NCBI GenBank assembly: GCA_030272585.1
Contig: BSYQ01000002.1
Coordinates: forward strand, 7,378,001 to 7,442,000
Length of the DNA stretch: 64,000 nucleotides
Source: Bryopsis sp. KO-2023
Taxonomy: Eukaryota > Chlorophyta > Ulvophyceae > Bryopsidales > Bryopsidaceae
Direction: 5' to 3'
Positions 24,581 through 34,316 of this stretch are shown here, piece after piece (positions within the stretch are counted from its first letter, which is position 1; each line of letters starts with the position of its first letter). The position numbers and the translations under genes were made by a program. The notes beneath the pieces were generated by a model. That model was not told where the DNA came from and did no database searches. It saw only the letters and a list, made by a program, of their open reading frames with translations.

Positions 24581-24744
24581 TATATAGACTGATTCAGATT
24601 GGGATCTGATCAGGTTTTGGTTTGTGGGTTATAAACCGGGGCTGGAGATCTTTTAAACAGAGTTTGAAAGCAAGTTTGTGTCTTGAGAGTTTAACACTGG
24701 TTCATGTTATCATCTGTTACACAACATAACAAAAACCGAAAACA

Positions 24745-25055
24745 ACCACACCAATCCCTCTGATCAGAGGCAGCTCTGAACCAGACCCTTCTTGAAAACC
24801 AAAACAAACAAACGAATCCCTCTGATCAGAGGCAGCTCTGAACCAGACCCTTCTTGAAAACCAAAACAACCACACCAATCCCTCTGATCAGAGGCAGCTC
24901 TGAACCAGACCCTTCTTGAAAACCAAAACAAACAAACGAATCCCTCTGATCAGAGGCAGCTCTGAACCAGACCCTTCTTGAAAACCAAAACAACCACACC
25001 AATCCCTCTGATCAGAGGCAGCTCTGAACCAGACCCTTCTTGAAAACCAAAACCA
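24745..25055. repeat. ~59-bp tandem repeat, 5 copies, with palindrome
   Basis: Each unit contains the palindrome CCTCTGATCAGAGG followed by CAGCTCTGAACCAGACCC. Alternate units differ (CAACCACACCAA or CAAACAAACGAA), implying duplication of a two-unit block. The block separates the convergent 3' ends of the two hAT genes and may serve as a bidirectional terminator (inference). Confidence 0.85.
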
Positions 25056-25109
25056 CCAAACAAAAAAAACGGTAACATAAGGTGCACCAGATGCAGAGAG
25101 CAAATGAAA

Positions 25110-27725
25110 CTAAATCAAATCCAGATTATCCCGCAGCATGGTCAGATCCCGTACCTTACTGTGTTCAATCAGTCGTCGGCGTTTATTGAGTTGATGGCCG
25201 TTGACACTGAACATCCGTTCCACCGAGGCACTGGAGGCAGGTACGCACAAATATTCTGCTGCCAGAACTGCAACATTCGGATACAGAGCCTGATTTATTC
25301 TCCACCATTCCAGACCTGAACCTGGAACGCTTGTCAAGGGGGTTGCCCTCATCCCACAGTACCGGTGCCACTCATCCGTTACAGTACCGTACTGGTCAGC
25401 AGCAGGATCCACAGATGTGAGCCAATCATACTTGGGTCTCGCCCCTTTCTTGTTGGAGCCCTCGTCACTTCCACAACCCCCTGATCCACCCTCTTGCCCA
25501 TGTCTTCCTTTGATATCTTGAACCAGTTTCTCACACTCCTTGAACACATCAGCAATCCACAAATCGCTCCGAGACCACTCTGATTTTAAATACTGGAACC
25601 CATCTGATCCCCACAGATACTGGGTGATAACAGGATCATCCAATCGCAATCGTGACGGATCCAGCTGTTGCATACAGCCCACGGCACGGAGCCAATTGGG
25701 ATCGTCAAACTGTTCGTCCATACAGGATCTGATACTGATTCTGAACAAGTCTAGTTCCAGATCATCAATGCGCATTTCATCGATGTGTTGACTGATCCTG
25801 GCCATGACCATCAGAACCAGCGAGCACGTCACAGTTTTTTCCGCCTCCATCCGTTTGGTTGCCTCCTTGTATGGCCTCAGAATCGAATGCAGCACCCTGA
25901 GCTGTTCCCATTGTTCTTCCGTCACCTGATACTGATCCGGTAATGTTTGTGACAATTCCTGCACGTCCTCCTTCAGGATCAGGAACCGATGGATCATGTA
26001 CCACGTGCTGTTCCACCTGGTTTCAACAGGCAGGGTCAGTCTCAGAACCCGCTGCGATTTCCTGACCGGACCTGGACAGTCTTCTTCTTCTTCCACATCG
26101 TCTCCATCATCAGGACATGTGTCTTCATCAGATGAGTATATGGGGGGGGCATCCTCGTCCTCCTGAACCGGATTCTGATCCATACTTGCAGCCTGCCCCT
26201 GATTCTGACTGCCACCCGGGTTCTGACCCTGCCCCTGAGCTGTAGTGACACCCTCATTCTGACCCTCACTGCTCACATTGTGGCTGGCTTCACTTCTCAT
26301 CTCAGCTTCTGTTGCACGTGTGATCTCGAGAATATCCTGCTCAGCCTGCTCCCTGTCCAACCGCGCCAACTGAATAGCCTTGAATGTTTCCCATTGTGTT
26401 GCGGAGCCCATGATATGCACACAGAGCCGGTGTACCGTACTGATCAGGTCATCCAACGGAGCAGATATGTTTTTGAGAGCTTTTCTGACCCCGAGGTTGA
26501 TTCTGTGGGTTCCGCATCCGTGCCAGTCATACAGTTCCGCCCGCTCACACGCAGCTCCCATCCTGGCCTCATGATCAGTTACTATACTGGCCCTGTACCC
26601 GGTAAGGTTATACTCAATCCGAATCTGATCCATTTTTTTCCTTATATCATCAGCGTCACAATTCCCCTTCAGATCCCAGGTACCCAAACTGATCCGCTTC
26701 AGTTGAAACAGATCCTGATCAGTATCTCTGTGAATATACACGGCGCCCATGGCAAACCAGTGGTTGGGGCTCTGTGACCAGCCGTCTGCAACAAAACAGG
26801 GTCTGAATCTGGCCAAGTTTTCATCCCTGATCTGTTTCCAGAGGGCCTCGGCTGCCACCCCGACCTGGTGAGAGATTGTCTTTGCACTCAGAGGCGGTGC
26901 TGATGCATTCAGAGAGGTGCACATGGCCCTGAATTGCACATCCTCCACTGCTCTGAACGGTGCTCCGGTGCTGACCACGAACTTCATGACCTGATGCCGA
27001 TATTTCTTGTACTCCCGGCTCTGGCTGCTCCATTTCGACACGAAAGGCAATGTTCTTTGAGTCCCAAACGATGCCATCCGGTGCCCCCCATTCTGAATCT
27101 GATTAAGCTGTTCCCGAAACCCCATCTGAACTGCAAACCGCATTTGTTCCCTCGTGCCCAGGCCATGCTTTCTGGCATGGCCCACCAATGGGGTCCGCCC
27201 ACCCTTTTTAAACACCAACCGAGCTGAACAGATCCTACAGGTCACGATCGGTTTCTCCAGCTCATCAACAAAAACCTCCATTTTTCCCTCAGCATCATGT
27301 ACAAAAAGGGCATCCACCCACTTGCTGCTCCGGACCGGGTTGGGCACACCTGTCTGTGCTGAACTGTGGGATGGAACATCAACTGCAGGGCAGCCACAAG
27401 TTGGCCAAAACACTGTCACTGTTTGTAGCACCTTTCAAATGAAAACTATTTTCACACTTTCTAGGGACAGGCCCAACCCCCTGCTCAGTGACGGTTTGTT
27501 GCTGCGCTCACCGGTGGCTGATAGTTGCCCTGCTCCAGTACGGCTTCCAGTTCCAATTCCAGCCGATGGCGTAGATCCTTCTGGTGCTCGGCGTGGGTTA
27601 ACTGAATCTGAGCTCCGCCGCTGCTGGGTCTGTCGAGATAGTACTGGCCCCCTTACGTCTGCGTTCGGGGGGGGTATTGTACGGTGCAGAAATCGCGGTT
27701 GCTGTTTTTTACGGTTTCCACGCAT
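25110..27725 (-). CDS. hAT transposase with BED zinc finger
   Basis: Catalyses cut-and-paste transposition with hairpin formation on flanking DNA. The long frame 25110-27412 can be joined to an upstream exon 27512-27725 by a GT-AG intron (27413-27511), giving 838 residues from an ATG at 27725. An alternative start is the ATG at 27281. In order: a BED finger (C-x2-C as CRICSARL, then GHARKHG); an RNase H-like core with VADGWS, TDHEARMGAAC and WHGCGTHRIN; a long inserted helical region with acidic and Gln-rich stretches; ETRWNSTWYMI (catalytic Glu region); and the C-terminal hAT dimerisation domain (YPNVAVLAAEYLCVPASSAS, then VERMFSVNG, ending LRDNLDLI). All expected parts are present with no stops, so the enzyme is probably intact. 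Confidence 0.92.
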
Positions 27726-27799
27726 CTTCACGGAAAAGCACGGAAAAAAGACGGTTTCAGGTTCTCATACACCGACGAACGATCCCGGGTGTGAACAAC

Positions 27800-28120
27800 T
27801 GAACCAGATTTGATCGTGATCGATGATCGGATCGGCGCCGATCATGATCGGCGCCGATCCGATTTTACCGGACAGAAACCGTTTAAGTCGGCAAACGCCG
27901 ACCCCGACCCCGATCCGATCTGGTTTTGAAGCAGGAACTGGACAGTCGGCCGTTATTTATCGGAACAGTCGGGCCGACAAAGTATAGTCGGGCCGATCAG
28001 ATCGGCCCATCGACTAAGTCGGAACGATTATGTCGGAGGTCGGCAATATCGGATCTGTCTGGGACCGACGTTTATCGGTTATCGGGAAAGTCGGACGCCG
28101 ACATATCGGTGTCGGATCCA
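27800..28120. repeat. right subterminal TCGG-motif cluster of the hAT element
   Basis: Dense TCGG/CCGA words mirroring the left cluster, with paired ATCGGCGCCGATC palindromes near 27832-27862. Confidence 0.7.
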
Positions 28121-28293
28121 TAGTATGCTTGAGTGGCTCGATGACAATCCTGACGCTGATGTTGAAGAATACAACGAGCGACTGAAAGAAGACGAGGATA
28201 TCTGTCAGTCAATCGTCGCAGCTGCCTATCAAGCTGGCAATAGAAGGTGGCGGGGATGGTGAGGATCTTGGGGATGACCACGATGAGTTATAA

Positions 28294-28760
28294 TCCAGGA
28301 TGGGTTTCTTGTCCAAGATTTGAGTAGATTTTATCATTCAATTCTGGGGTGGAATGTAATGAGCAAATGAAAGATGGTGAAGATAATCGAAGGTTTCCTA
28401 TATCATGTGGACTTGATCGGTCCTGGCCGATGGATTTTTGTAAGCGATCAGTTGTTTTGTTCCTTTAGACATGATCTGTCAAAGGAAGAGCTGTGATAGC
28501 AAACGCCATCTGTATCTCCACTTTGAAACTTAGCAAAAGAAACTTAGTCTGCAGGCTTTGAATCTGTGAGGTCTCAGGGTGGCCTTGGAAATGTTTGATT
28601 AGAAATTTTTTTTCTGGCCTTTTTTGCACACTTTGTATCTGTTTTTTCCGAGTTTTTTCTGCATCGCCTTGTTTCCGATTGATCACGTGATATCGTGTTC
28701 TTTTTTACCGCACAGCTCCGTGTCATTGCAAGGACGGATCGGCTGATCGTTTTTTCGACC
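28294..28760. other. intergenic between BiP end and F-box/WD40 gene
   Basis: AT-rich, with no gene seen. It contains the 3' flank of the BiP remnant and presumably the promoter of the F-box/WD40 gene. Confidence 0.4.
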
Positions 28761-29825
28761 ATGAGCGACTGTATTCCGGTGGAATGGGACTTGCCCAGGG
28801 ATCTTCTGGTTGATATTTTTGGAAGGATTCCCACTGAATCTCTTGCTAGATGCTCATGTGTGACCACATCTTGGCGCAAAATTACAAATGAGGAGTCAGA
28901 CTTCAAAAGGAGAATCGGCTTGGAGCGTGCATGGTTGCACGAACCAATAGAGCCCATAATTCACAAGGGCCCAAGTAAAACTTCATTTACATTTTGTTGT
29001 GCTGAGATGGAAGGTCTCATTGTCTTGGGTGGTTATGACGTCTTGAAGGCCTTTAATTTCGATCAAAAAGAAGTTATTTTTGATTGTGAGGAGATAGGCA
29101 TGGTGTGGAGTCTTTCCTTCATGGATGGAATGCTTGTGACCGGAAGAAAAGGTGACTTGTGTGGATGGGATATATCCACATGGGAAAAGCTTTTTTGCGT
29201 GCCTGCTCTCGATTCAAATATCTTTGCAATGGCAGACCTTGGCGACAACGTGGCTATTGGAGGGTTCGATGGAGACCTTCAAATTTGGAAGAAAGGGGTA
29301 TGGGAGCCGATTGGCTCTCTCGAAGGTCACAAAGGTAATATCACTTGTCTCTTGTCCCAACGAGGCAATATCTTGATCAGTGGGTCAGGGGATGAGACGA
29401 TCCGAATATGGAACTTGGTTGGTAATGTCTGCCTCAGAGTCATTCGTGGACAGGAAAAGGGAGCGATCTCCTTGGATGTTCTTGATGGAGTCATTTTTTG
29501 TGGAGCATGTGACGGTAACGTTCGCTCATGGGAACTCGAGAGTGGTCAGCACTTGCAAACGTTTCAAGGTCACACAGATAGTGTGGCTTCCGTCTTTCTC
29601 AAAGAAGGTCGCATGTTCACGGGATCATACGATAGAACGATAAAAATATGGGATCCAACGAATGGCGAGTGTGTCAGGAGTTTTGATTGTTCGCAAAATT
29701 TGGACCTGGCTATTTGGCAAAGAATGTATGTGTTACCGGTTGATGATGAAAGATTGGTAGCCGTTCGTGGTAACGGGGAGATTTGGGAGTGGGATTTTTC
29801 TCACGGGTTGTCTTATTTGAAATAA
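28761..29825 (+). CDS. F-box/WD40-repeat protein (354 aa)
   Basis: Probable substrate receptor of an SCF E3 ubiquitin ligase: the F-box binds Skp1 and the WD40 propeller binds substrate. The ATG at 28761 is chosen because the F-box (VEWDLPRDLLVDIFGRIP, then LARCSCVTTSWRKI) starts eight codons later, as in the paralogue at 42849. Residues ~70-345 hold about seven WD40-type blades; the clearest are GHKGNITCLLSQRGNILISG with DETIRIWNL, and GHTDSVASVFLKEGRMFTGS with DRTIKIWDP. It is a single exon with no introns, unlike the ZIP and ARF genes. The gene and its inverted paralogue are closely similar in length and order, so it is a local multigene family. It lies 470 bp downstream of the BiP remnant. 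Confidence 0.9.
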   Translation: MSDCIPVEWDLPRDLLVDIFGRIPTESLARCSCVTTSWRKITNEESDFKRRIGLERAWLHEPIEPIIHKGPSKTSFTFCCAEMEGLIVLGGYDVLKAFNFDQKEVIFDCEEIGMVWSLSFMDGMLVTGRKGDLCGWDISTWEKLFCVPALDSNIFAMADLGDNVAIGGFDGDLQIWKKGVWEPIGSLEGHKGNITCLLSQRGNILISGSGDETIRIWNLVGNVCLRVIRGQEKGAISLDVLDGVIFCGACDGNVRSWELESGQHLQTFQGHTDSVASVFLKEGRMFTGSYDRTIKIWDPTNGECVRSFDCSQNLDLAIWQRMYVLPVDDERLVAVRGNGEIWEWDFSHGLSYLK

Positions 29826-31254
29826 TTTTGTAATAGCACGGGACATTAAATGGGATGTACAATTCGAAAGAAAAGTGCTTATTTTGTTTTGATCTCATCT
29901 ACATATTCATTGTAAGCTAAGTATCTCGTTTCCACTTGATCAAAAAAAAAGAGGGAGGTTTTTCTTGGCTTTTTTCCTGGAAATTAGTTAATTCTTCGCT
30001 GACTGGTTTCGTGTTACCTTCTCATAGAAAACCTTTTCCCACACAGCCAGAGAAATATCACATACCATTGACAGCAGGGAAAATATTTTATTCGAACCCA
30101 TACAAAATTGAACATCTACCCCTGCCCCCAAACAAGAGATGAAGAAGGGAGAACGTGTGTAACCCCCAAACTCGTCGTTTTTCCCACTTTTGTCACCTCC
30201 ACAGGAGGAGTGCTGCCACAGAACTGGGACTGTGGCAGCAGTGCAGCAATGATTGTGGTGAAGAAGAAGTCCTGCCACAGCACAATAAAGGAGTCAGTCT
30301 TGCCACAGCAAGACGGACGTTGTACGGGTTTATGTTTTCTTCTATTCATTTTTGATCCATCCAAGTTGATGCAAAGGGGTGAAATGATGGGTGGTTGACC
30401 CAAGGTAGAGAGAGAGTATGGGAGGTGTAGTCAAGAATACTAAGGATGAGAACGGAATCCAGGGTAGCTAGGGTGTAGTTATGGGGAGTTTAGCGGGAAG
30501 CTATCGGGACCCTATTTGGAAGGAGTGATTGGGGTTTAAAAGGGAGAGACCAAACGTTCTCATTGTAAGCTTGTTTTGCTTGAGTTCTATCTTGTGTCTT
30601 CACGTTTCTGCCGTTCTCCTTTCTCACAATCAACGAAAGGCTTAAGCCCTCCTCCGTTCTATCCATCTTGTCCGAGTGTGGTGGTAATACCACTACGGCG
30701 GGTGTGAAAAATTCGGGAAAAAACGACAAAAATAGCGGTTACAAACGTGGATGAAGAATAGGGAGAGTGAATGCGCTGTACTGTTGGGGTATCAGCTGTG
30801 AATGCCAATCTGGTGCAGGAATCGATCTGGAGTTGCACCACAGTAAAAAGCCAGGAAGGCAGTTTTCGCTCATCCCCCCCCATCAAACCTTCAAGAACTG
30901 ACACCCCCCCCCTCGAACCCAAACATTCCATGGTTGCTCTTCAAAGGAAATGGTTTCTTTTTTTGAACAGGTAACTGATGATGCTTCCACCCCATCAGTG
31001 AGGAGTTCAATGTTCCAATATAGGAGGGGAAGACGGATATTTTCCATGGAGCCAACAGAAACAACGAAAAAATCAAAAGCTCGTTCTAAGGCAGTGTGAC
31101 GTGCTGAGCCCCTTTTATTCCTTCCCTTTTTTGTTTTGCATGGGGAATATGATGATTTGATTTTTGATAAATTCGGTTTCGCATCAAAGTGTAGAGTGAG
31201 GGCGAGACACTGGTTTTTCTTTCTTATCTTACATTGGAAAAGAGTGCATCATCA
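29826..31254. other. no gene recognised
   Basis: Contains a cluster of CTGCCACAG/GCCACAG words at about 30210-30315, forming several short hairpins, and homopolymers. No reading frame resembles a known family. Confidence 0.35.
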
Positions 31255-31262
31255 GGTAATAC

Positions 31263-32007
31263 TAGGGATGGGAAAATTACGCCAAAATAATTTTGCGTAC
31301 GTCATTGCATAACGCGTAACGTAATACGCGTAAGGGCGTAATTGTTCACGTAACAAGCTTGTTAAGCTTGCCTTAAAGCATGATGAGGTGCGAACTTCGC
31401 GTTATGGGTATAAAAGACTGCGTAATGTACCCTTTCCCTAAGTGATCTCAGACTTTTTATGCGGAAAGGATAGCCGGGATGCATATTTGCACACATTGAT
31501 AGGTGAAAGGGGCGATACTACACAGCATTTTGAATAGTGAATGTTTCAAATTTGCTCTTTTAAATGATTAGCAGGGCGACTTGTCAGCACGGTGCCCACG
31601 CTTAGTCGCCCACTGCACTATCGTTCTTTTCGCAACATGAAATGCATGTTGCATAAGTCGTCACCCTATGTCAGACTGCATCCCACAGTCCGTCATACAA
31701 GCGTCTATTACACGGAAAAGAGGGGCGGCCGTGATTAGGGTCGAACTTCAACGAGTTTCAGGGATTTACCTGCCCTCTCCAAACTTTCTTTGCTAAAAGA
31801 GTGACTTTTACTTTGTTGACGCGATACTGGAGCGAAAAATGGACGCAACACCCTTACGCCTGATAGGCTGGGAGCTCCCGTAATTACGCGTAAATTTTAC
31901 GCGGGAAGCGTAACCTCGTAAGGTTACGCTACCCCTAGCGTAATTTCGCGTAATTACGCGTAAATTTACGCATAAATCTTTGCGTAAGGCGTAATGTCCC
32001 ATCCCTA
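31263..32007. mobile_element. non-autonomous hAT element, 745 bp
   Basis: Ends TAGGGATGGGA...TCCCATCCCTA form the terminal inverted repeat. The 8-bp sequence GGTAATAC flanks both sides (31255-31262 and 32008-32015) without mismatch. Both ends are packed with TACGC/GCGTA words (for example TACGCGTAA), analogous to the TCGG clusters of the larger hAT element. There is no transposase, so it would need one in trans. Confidence 0.9.
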
Positions 32008-32036
32008 GGTAATACACAAACATATCAATCAGGGAA

Positions 32037-32060
32037 CGTACATACATACATACATACATA
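32037..32060. repeat. (CATA)n microsatellite
   Basis: About six CATA units just right of the 745-bp hAT element. Confidence 0.9.
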
Positions 32061-33066
32061 ACAAGCGAGTCAGGGAAAAAAAAACAGTCAGCCCCGTCTC
32101 CAAAAGGGCTTTCTCGCGCTCGGATGCCCCCATCCTGACTACCTTCTACAAAATGCGTCGTTCATACACTTGTCCGCTCACTTTCGGAAGGCTAGACCTC
32201 TGCGGGCAACCCTCGCTTTTCTACGACTTTTCTTTTCAACCACGTGAGAGCAGCGTTTGGTTTGTTTTGAAACGTCTGGGCGCACCCAATCCCCTCTTTG
32301 TGACCGTTTTTGGGGAGCTTCGAAGTCGGCCAAGTTGAAGTCGTCATCCAACTTGAAGTCGTTATCCTCCTACCATCGTACCACAAAATCGACCTTCCGG
32401 GTTGGGAACTCGCAAACCCTTCTTTTTCACGCGACGGTTTAATGGGCAAGCGTCACAAAGCAGCGGATCCCAACCGATTTGCACCAAAGGTACAACACTG
32501 CACTTTTTTTTCGATCTGTACCTGTGCTCGTACCTCGCTTCTTGGAATAAGGATTGGAGGACGGGGCAGTGGGGGGCGTCTCCGCAGCAAGTAGTTAGGA
32601 ATCGGAGCAAAAATAGCGTAACGGTTGAGCTTGAGCTTGACGATCCTTCCTGCTTCATTCCACGTCTTCGCCACACGACAGAAACTTTTTTGATCCTTGT
32701 ATGGAAGAAATACAAAAATTCTGCAGAGTGCCGCTTTTGGAAGCTTCCACTCAATCTTCTTTTTTTTCACAAGCGTTCCAGCCACACTCCACGTCTTTGC
32801 TACCCAGCGACACTTTTCCACGGCTCTGGGTGAAAGAAGGGTCAGAATTTCACAGAGGACTCCTTCTGGGAGCTCCCACTCTACCCTCGGGTTTTCGATG
32901 GTCGCTGTCACAATACAATCACTTGACTGACTAAGAAGAGCTGAAACGAAAAGAAAATTGCACAAACAAAGCATGATTTCTTGTTTTATCGAGTGTCCCT
33001 ATGACTGCCTCGAGCGTTAACCTTTTCATCCTGAGCTCCTTGCGACGATCCGTCATACTCCCCGCC

Positions 33067-33275
33067 TGATAGTGATTTGAGACGAAATGACTGGTCTGGG
33101 AGCGTTGAGGTGACTTGTATCATTAGTGTGACTCGTGATAGCCCTAGAGTACTATTTAAGGGACACGTAGTTAGACACTGGTTGGGTTGTTGTTTTGGTT
33201 GGATTCGCTGTTGTAGGGGAACGCTCCCAGGGGGAGTATGTAGAAAATTTATTTCCACCACACACCCCACTATCA
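33067..33275 (+). repeat. 5' LTR (209 bp)
   Basis: TG...CA ends inside the inverted repeat TGATAGTG/CACTATCA. A TATA-like ACTATTTAAG at 33151-33160 is the likely promoter core. Confidence 0.95.
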
Positions 33276-33277
33276 AT

Positions 33278-33289
33278 TGGTTTCGGAGC
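33278..33289 (+). promoter_or_regulatory. primer-binding site
   Basis: TGGTTTCGGAGC starts two bases after the LTR. It differs at two of twelve positions from the TGGTATCAGAGC initiator-tRNA-Met site used by many plant retrotransposons, so a Met-i-like primer is inferred. Confidence 0.7.
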
Positions 33290-33983
33290 TGGGGTCGATC
33301 GACGTCGCTCCTCAAGAGGTCGTGGTGGTCGAAAACGAAACGGGAGTGAAAAAAAAATGGATAGAAAGATCGATTTTGAAAAGATCTGGACGAAAAGATC
33401 TGTCGACAGGGAGGAGGTTGTTTTTCCTGGGGTATTCCTGAAGTAGGCCAGGCGAAACCAAGGCGAGAGGGTTCCCAACGGGTTCCCAACGTCGCGGAAA
33501 GAAGAGGGCCGAAAATTTTCGACGTGAAAAGTTGGGCGATAGAGATCCCAGGTCGATGAAAAGATCGACAGGTCGAAAAACCCTCGATCTCGAAACGAAA
33601 AGAGTCGACAAGGGGAGGAAAAGAGACAGAAAGAGAAGAGAGGACCTCTGTCTGTTTTCTTGAGGAGAGTAGACCTGGAAATTTAAGCCCCTGGAGCTAG
33701 ATTTCACAGGAACCTCCAGAAAGGCTTTTTAAGGGTTTTTAAAAGCCCAAAACTAAGCCTTACCTCCACCTAAGTCTGAGGACTTGCTAGGCGAAAAAGC
33801 CTAAGCTTTGTCGACCAAATTCGCCTAAGTCGCCAAGTTCTGCGCCAACTATAGAAGACTATAGAAAACTGCGCCAGGAACTGTCGACATGACTCATTTG
33901 GTCACTCCAGAAAGTGTGACCCACAGAGAAACGCGCTGCAAGTCGAAAAATCTAACTGCCAGAGCGCGCGGCACGTTAACTTT

Positions 33984-34078
33984 AGCGTGAAAACGACCAA
34001 GGCAATGGCTGCCGCAATTGTGAAAAGGTCGGCGTGAAAACGACTAAGGGAACGGCTGGCGCAATTGTGAAAAGTTCG
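33984..34078 (+). repeat. ~50-bp tandem repeat, 2 copies
   Basis: Two units with GCGTGAAAACGAC-AAGG-AA-GGCTG-CGCAATTGTGAAAA, immediately before the hairpin array. Confidence 0.75.
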
Positions 34079-34079
34079 T

Positions 34080-34316
34080 CCACAGAAATGTGGTAAAAGC
34101 CGAACTGCGCCAACCTGTTGTTTTAAAGGTTGTCTCCACAGAAGTGTGGAAGGACAACTGCGCCAACCTATGGTTGAAGAAAACGTTGTTCCCACAGAGA
34201 TGTGGAAAAAGAACTGCGCCAACCAAATTTCAAAGGGTTCCACAGAAATGTGGTTGAAGAGAATTGCGCCACCCTATGGTTGCAGCAGCAAAGGTCGTCT
34301 TCACAGAAATTTGTGA
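34080..34316 (+). ncRNA. array of five tetraloop-type hairpins in the LTR-element leader
   Basis: CCACAGAAATGTGG (34080-34093), CCACAGAAGTGTGG (34136-34149), CCACAGAGATGTGG (34192-34205), CCACAGAAATGTGG (34240-34253) and TCACAGAAATTTGTGA (34301-34316). Each is a 5-bp stem; three have GNRA loops (GAAA, GAGA, GAAA). The last keeps its stem by a paired C-to-T and G-to-A change. Similar AACTGCGCCAACC text lies between them. By position it may be a packaging or dimerisation signal; this is inference. Confidence 0.55.

Larger units (their letters stand above)
21504..28127. mobile_element. hAT DNA transposon, 6,624 bp, inserted in BiP
   Basis: The element begins CATACTAGGGAT and ends ATCCATAGTATG, an imperfect terminal inverted repeat, and is flanked by the 8-bp duplication CTTGAGTG. 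It carries two convergent genes: a hAT transposase (minus) and a second low-complexity protein (plus). These are separated by two tandem-repeat blocks. Its ends hold dense TCGG/CCGA subterminal motifs. Both genes are open, so the element may be recent and autonomous. Confidence 0.93.
19905..28293 (+). pseudogene. ER Hsp70 (BiP/GRP78-like) pseudogene split by a hAT transposon
   Basis: BiP is the ER-lumen Hsp70 chaperone. Surviving exons are 19905-20618 (after a 3' splice site, starting [10 protein letters not shown]) and 20725-21503, continuing at 28136. The intron is 20619-20724. Family motifs present are [57 protein letters not shown] and GEEPNKGIN; the substrate-binding domain includes [13 protein letters not shown] and [11 protein letters not shown]. 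Codon 21502-21503/28136 re-forms Trp when one copy of CTTGAGTG is removed, and the frame goes on [18 protein letters not shown]. It then stops at 28260-28262, while an ER-retention HDEL followed by TAA sits one frame over at 28279-28293, so there is a frameshift near 28240. Other damage: the 5' exons are missing and the phosphate-binding DLGGGTFDVS has become [10 protein letters not shown]. Confidence 0.9.
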
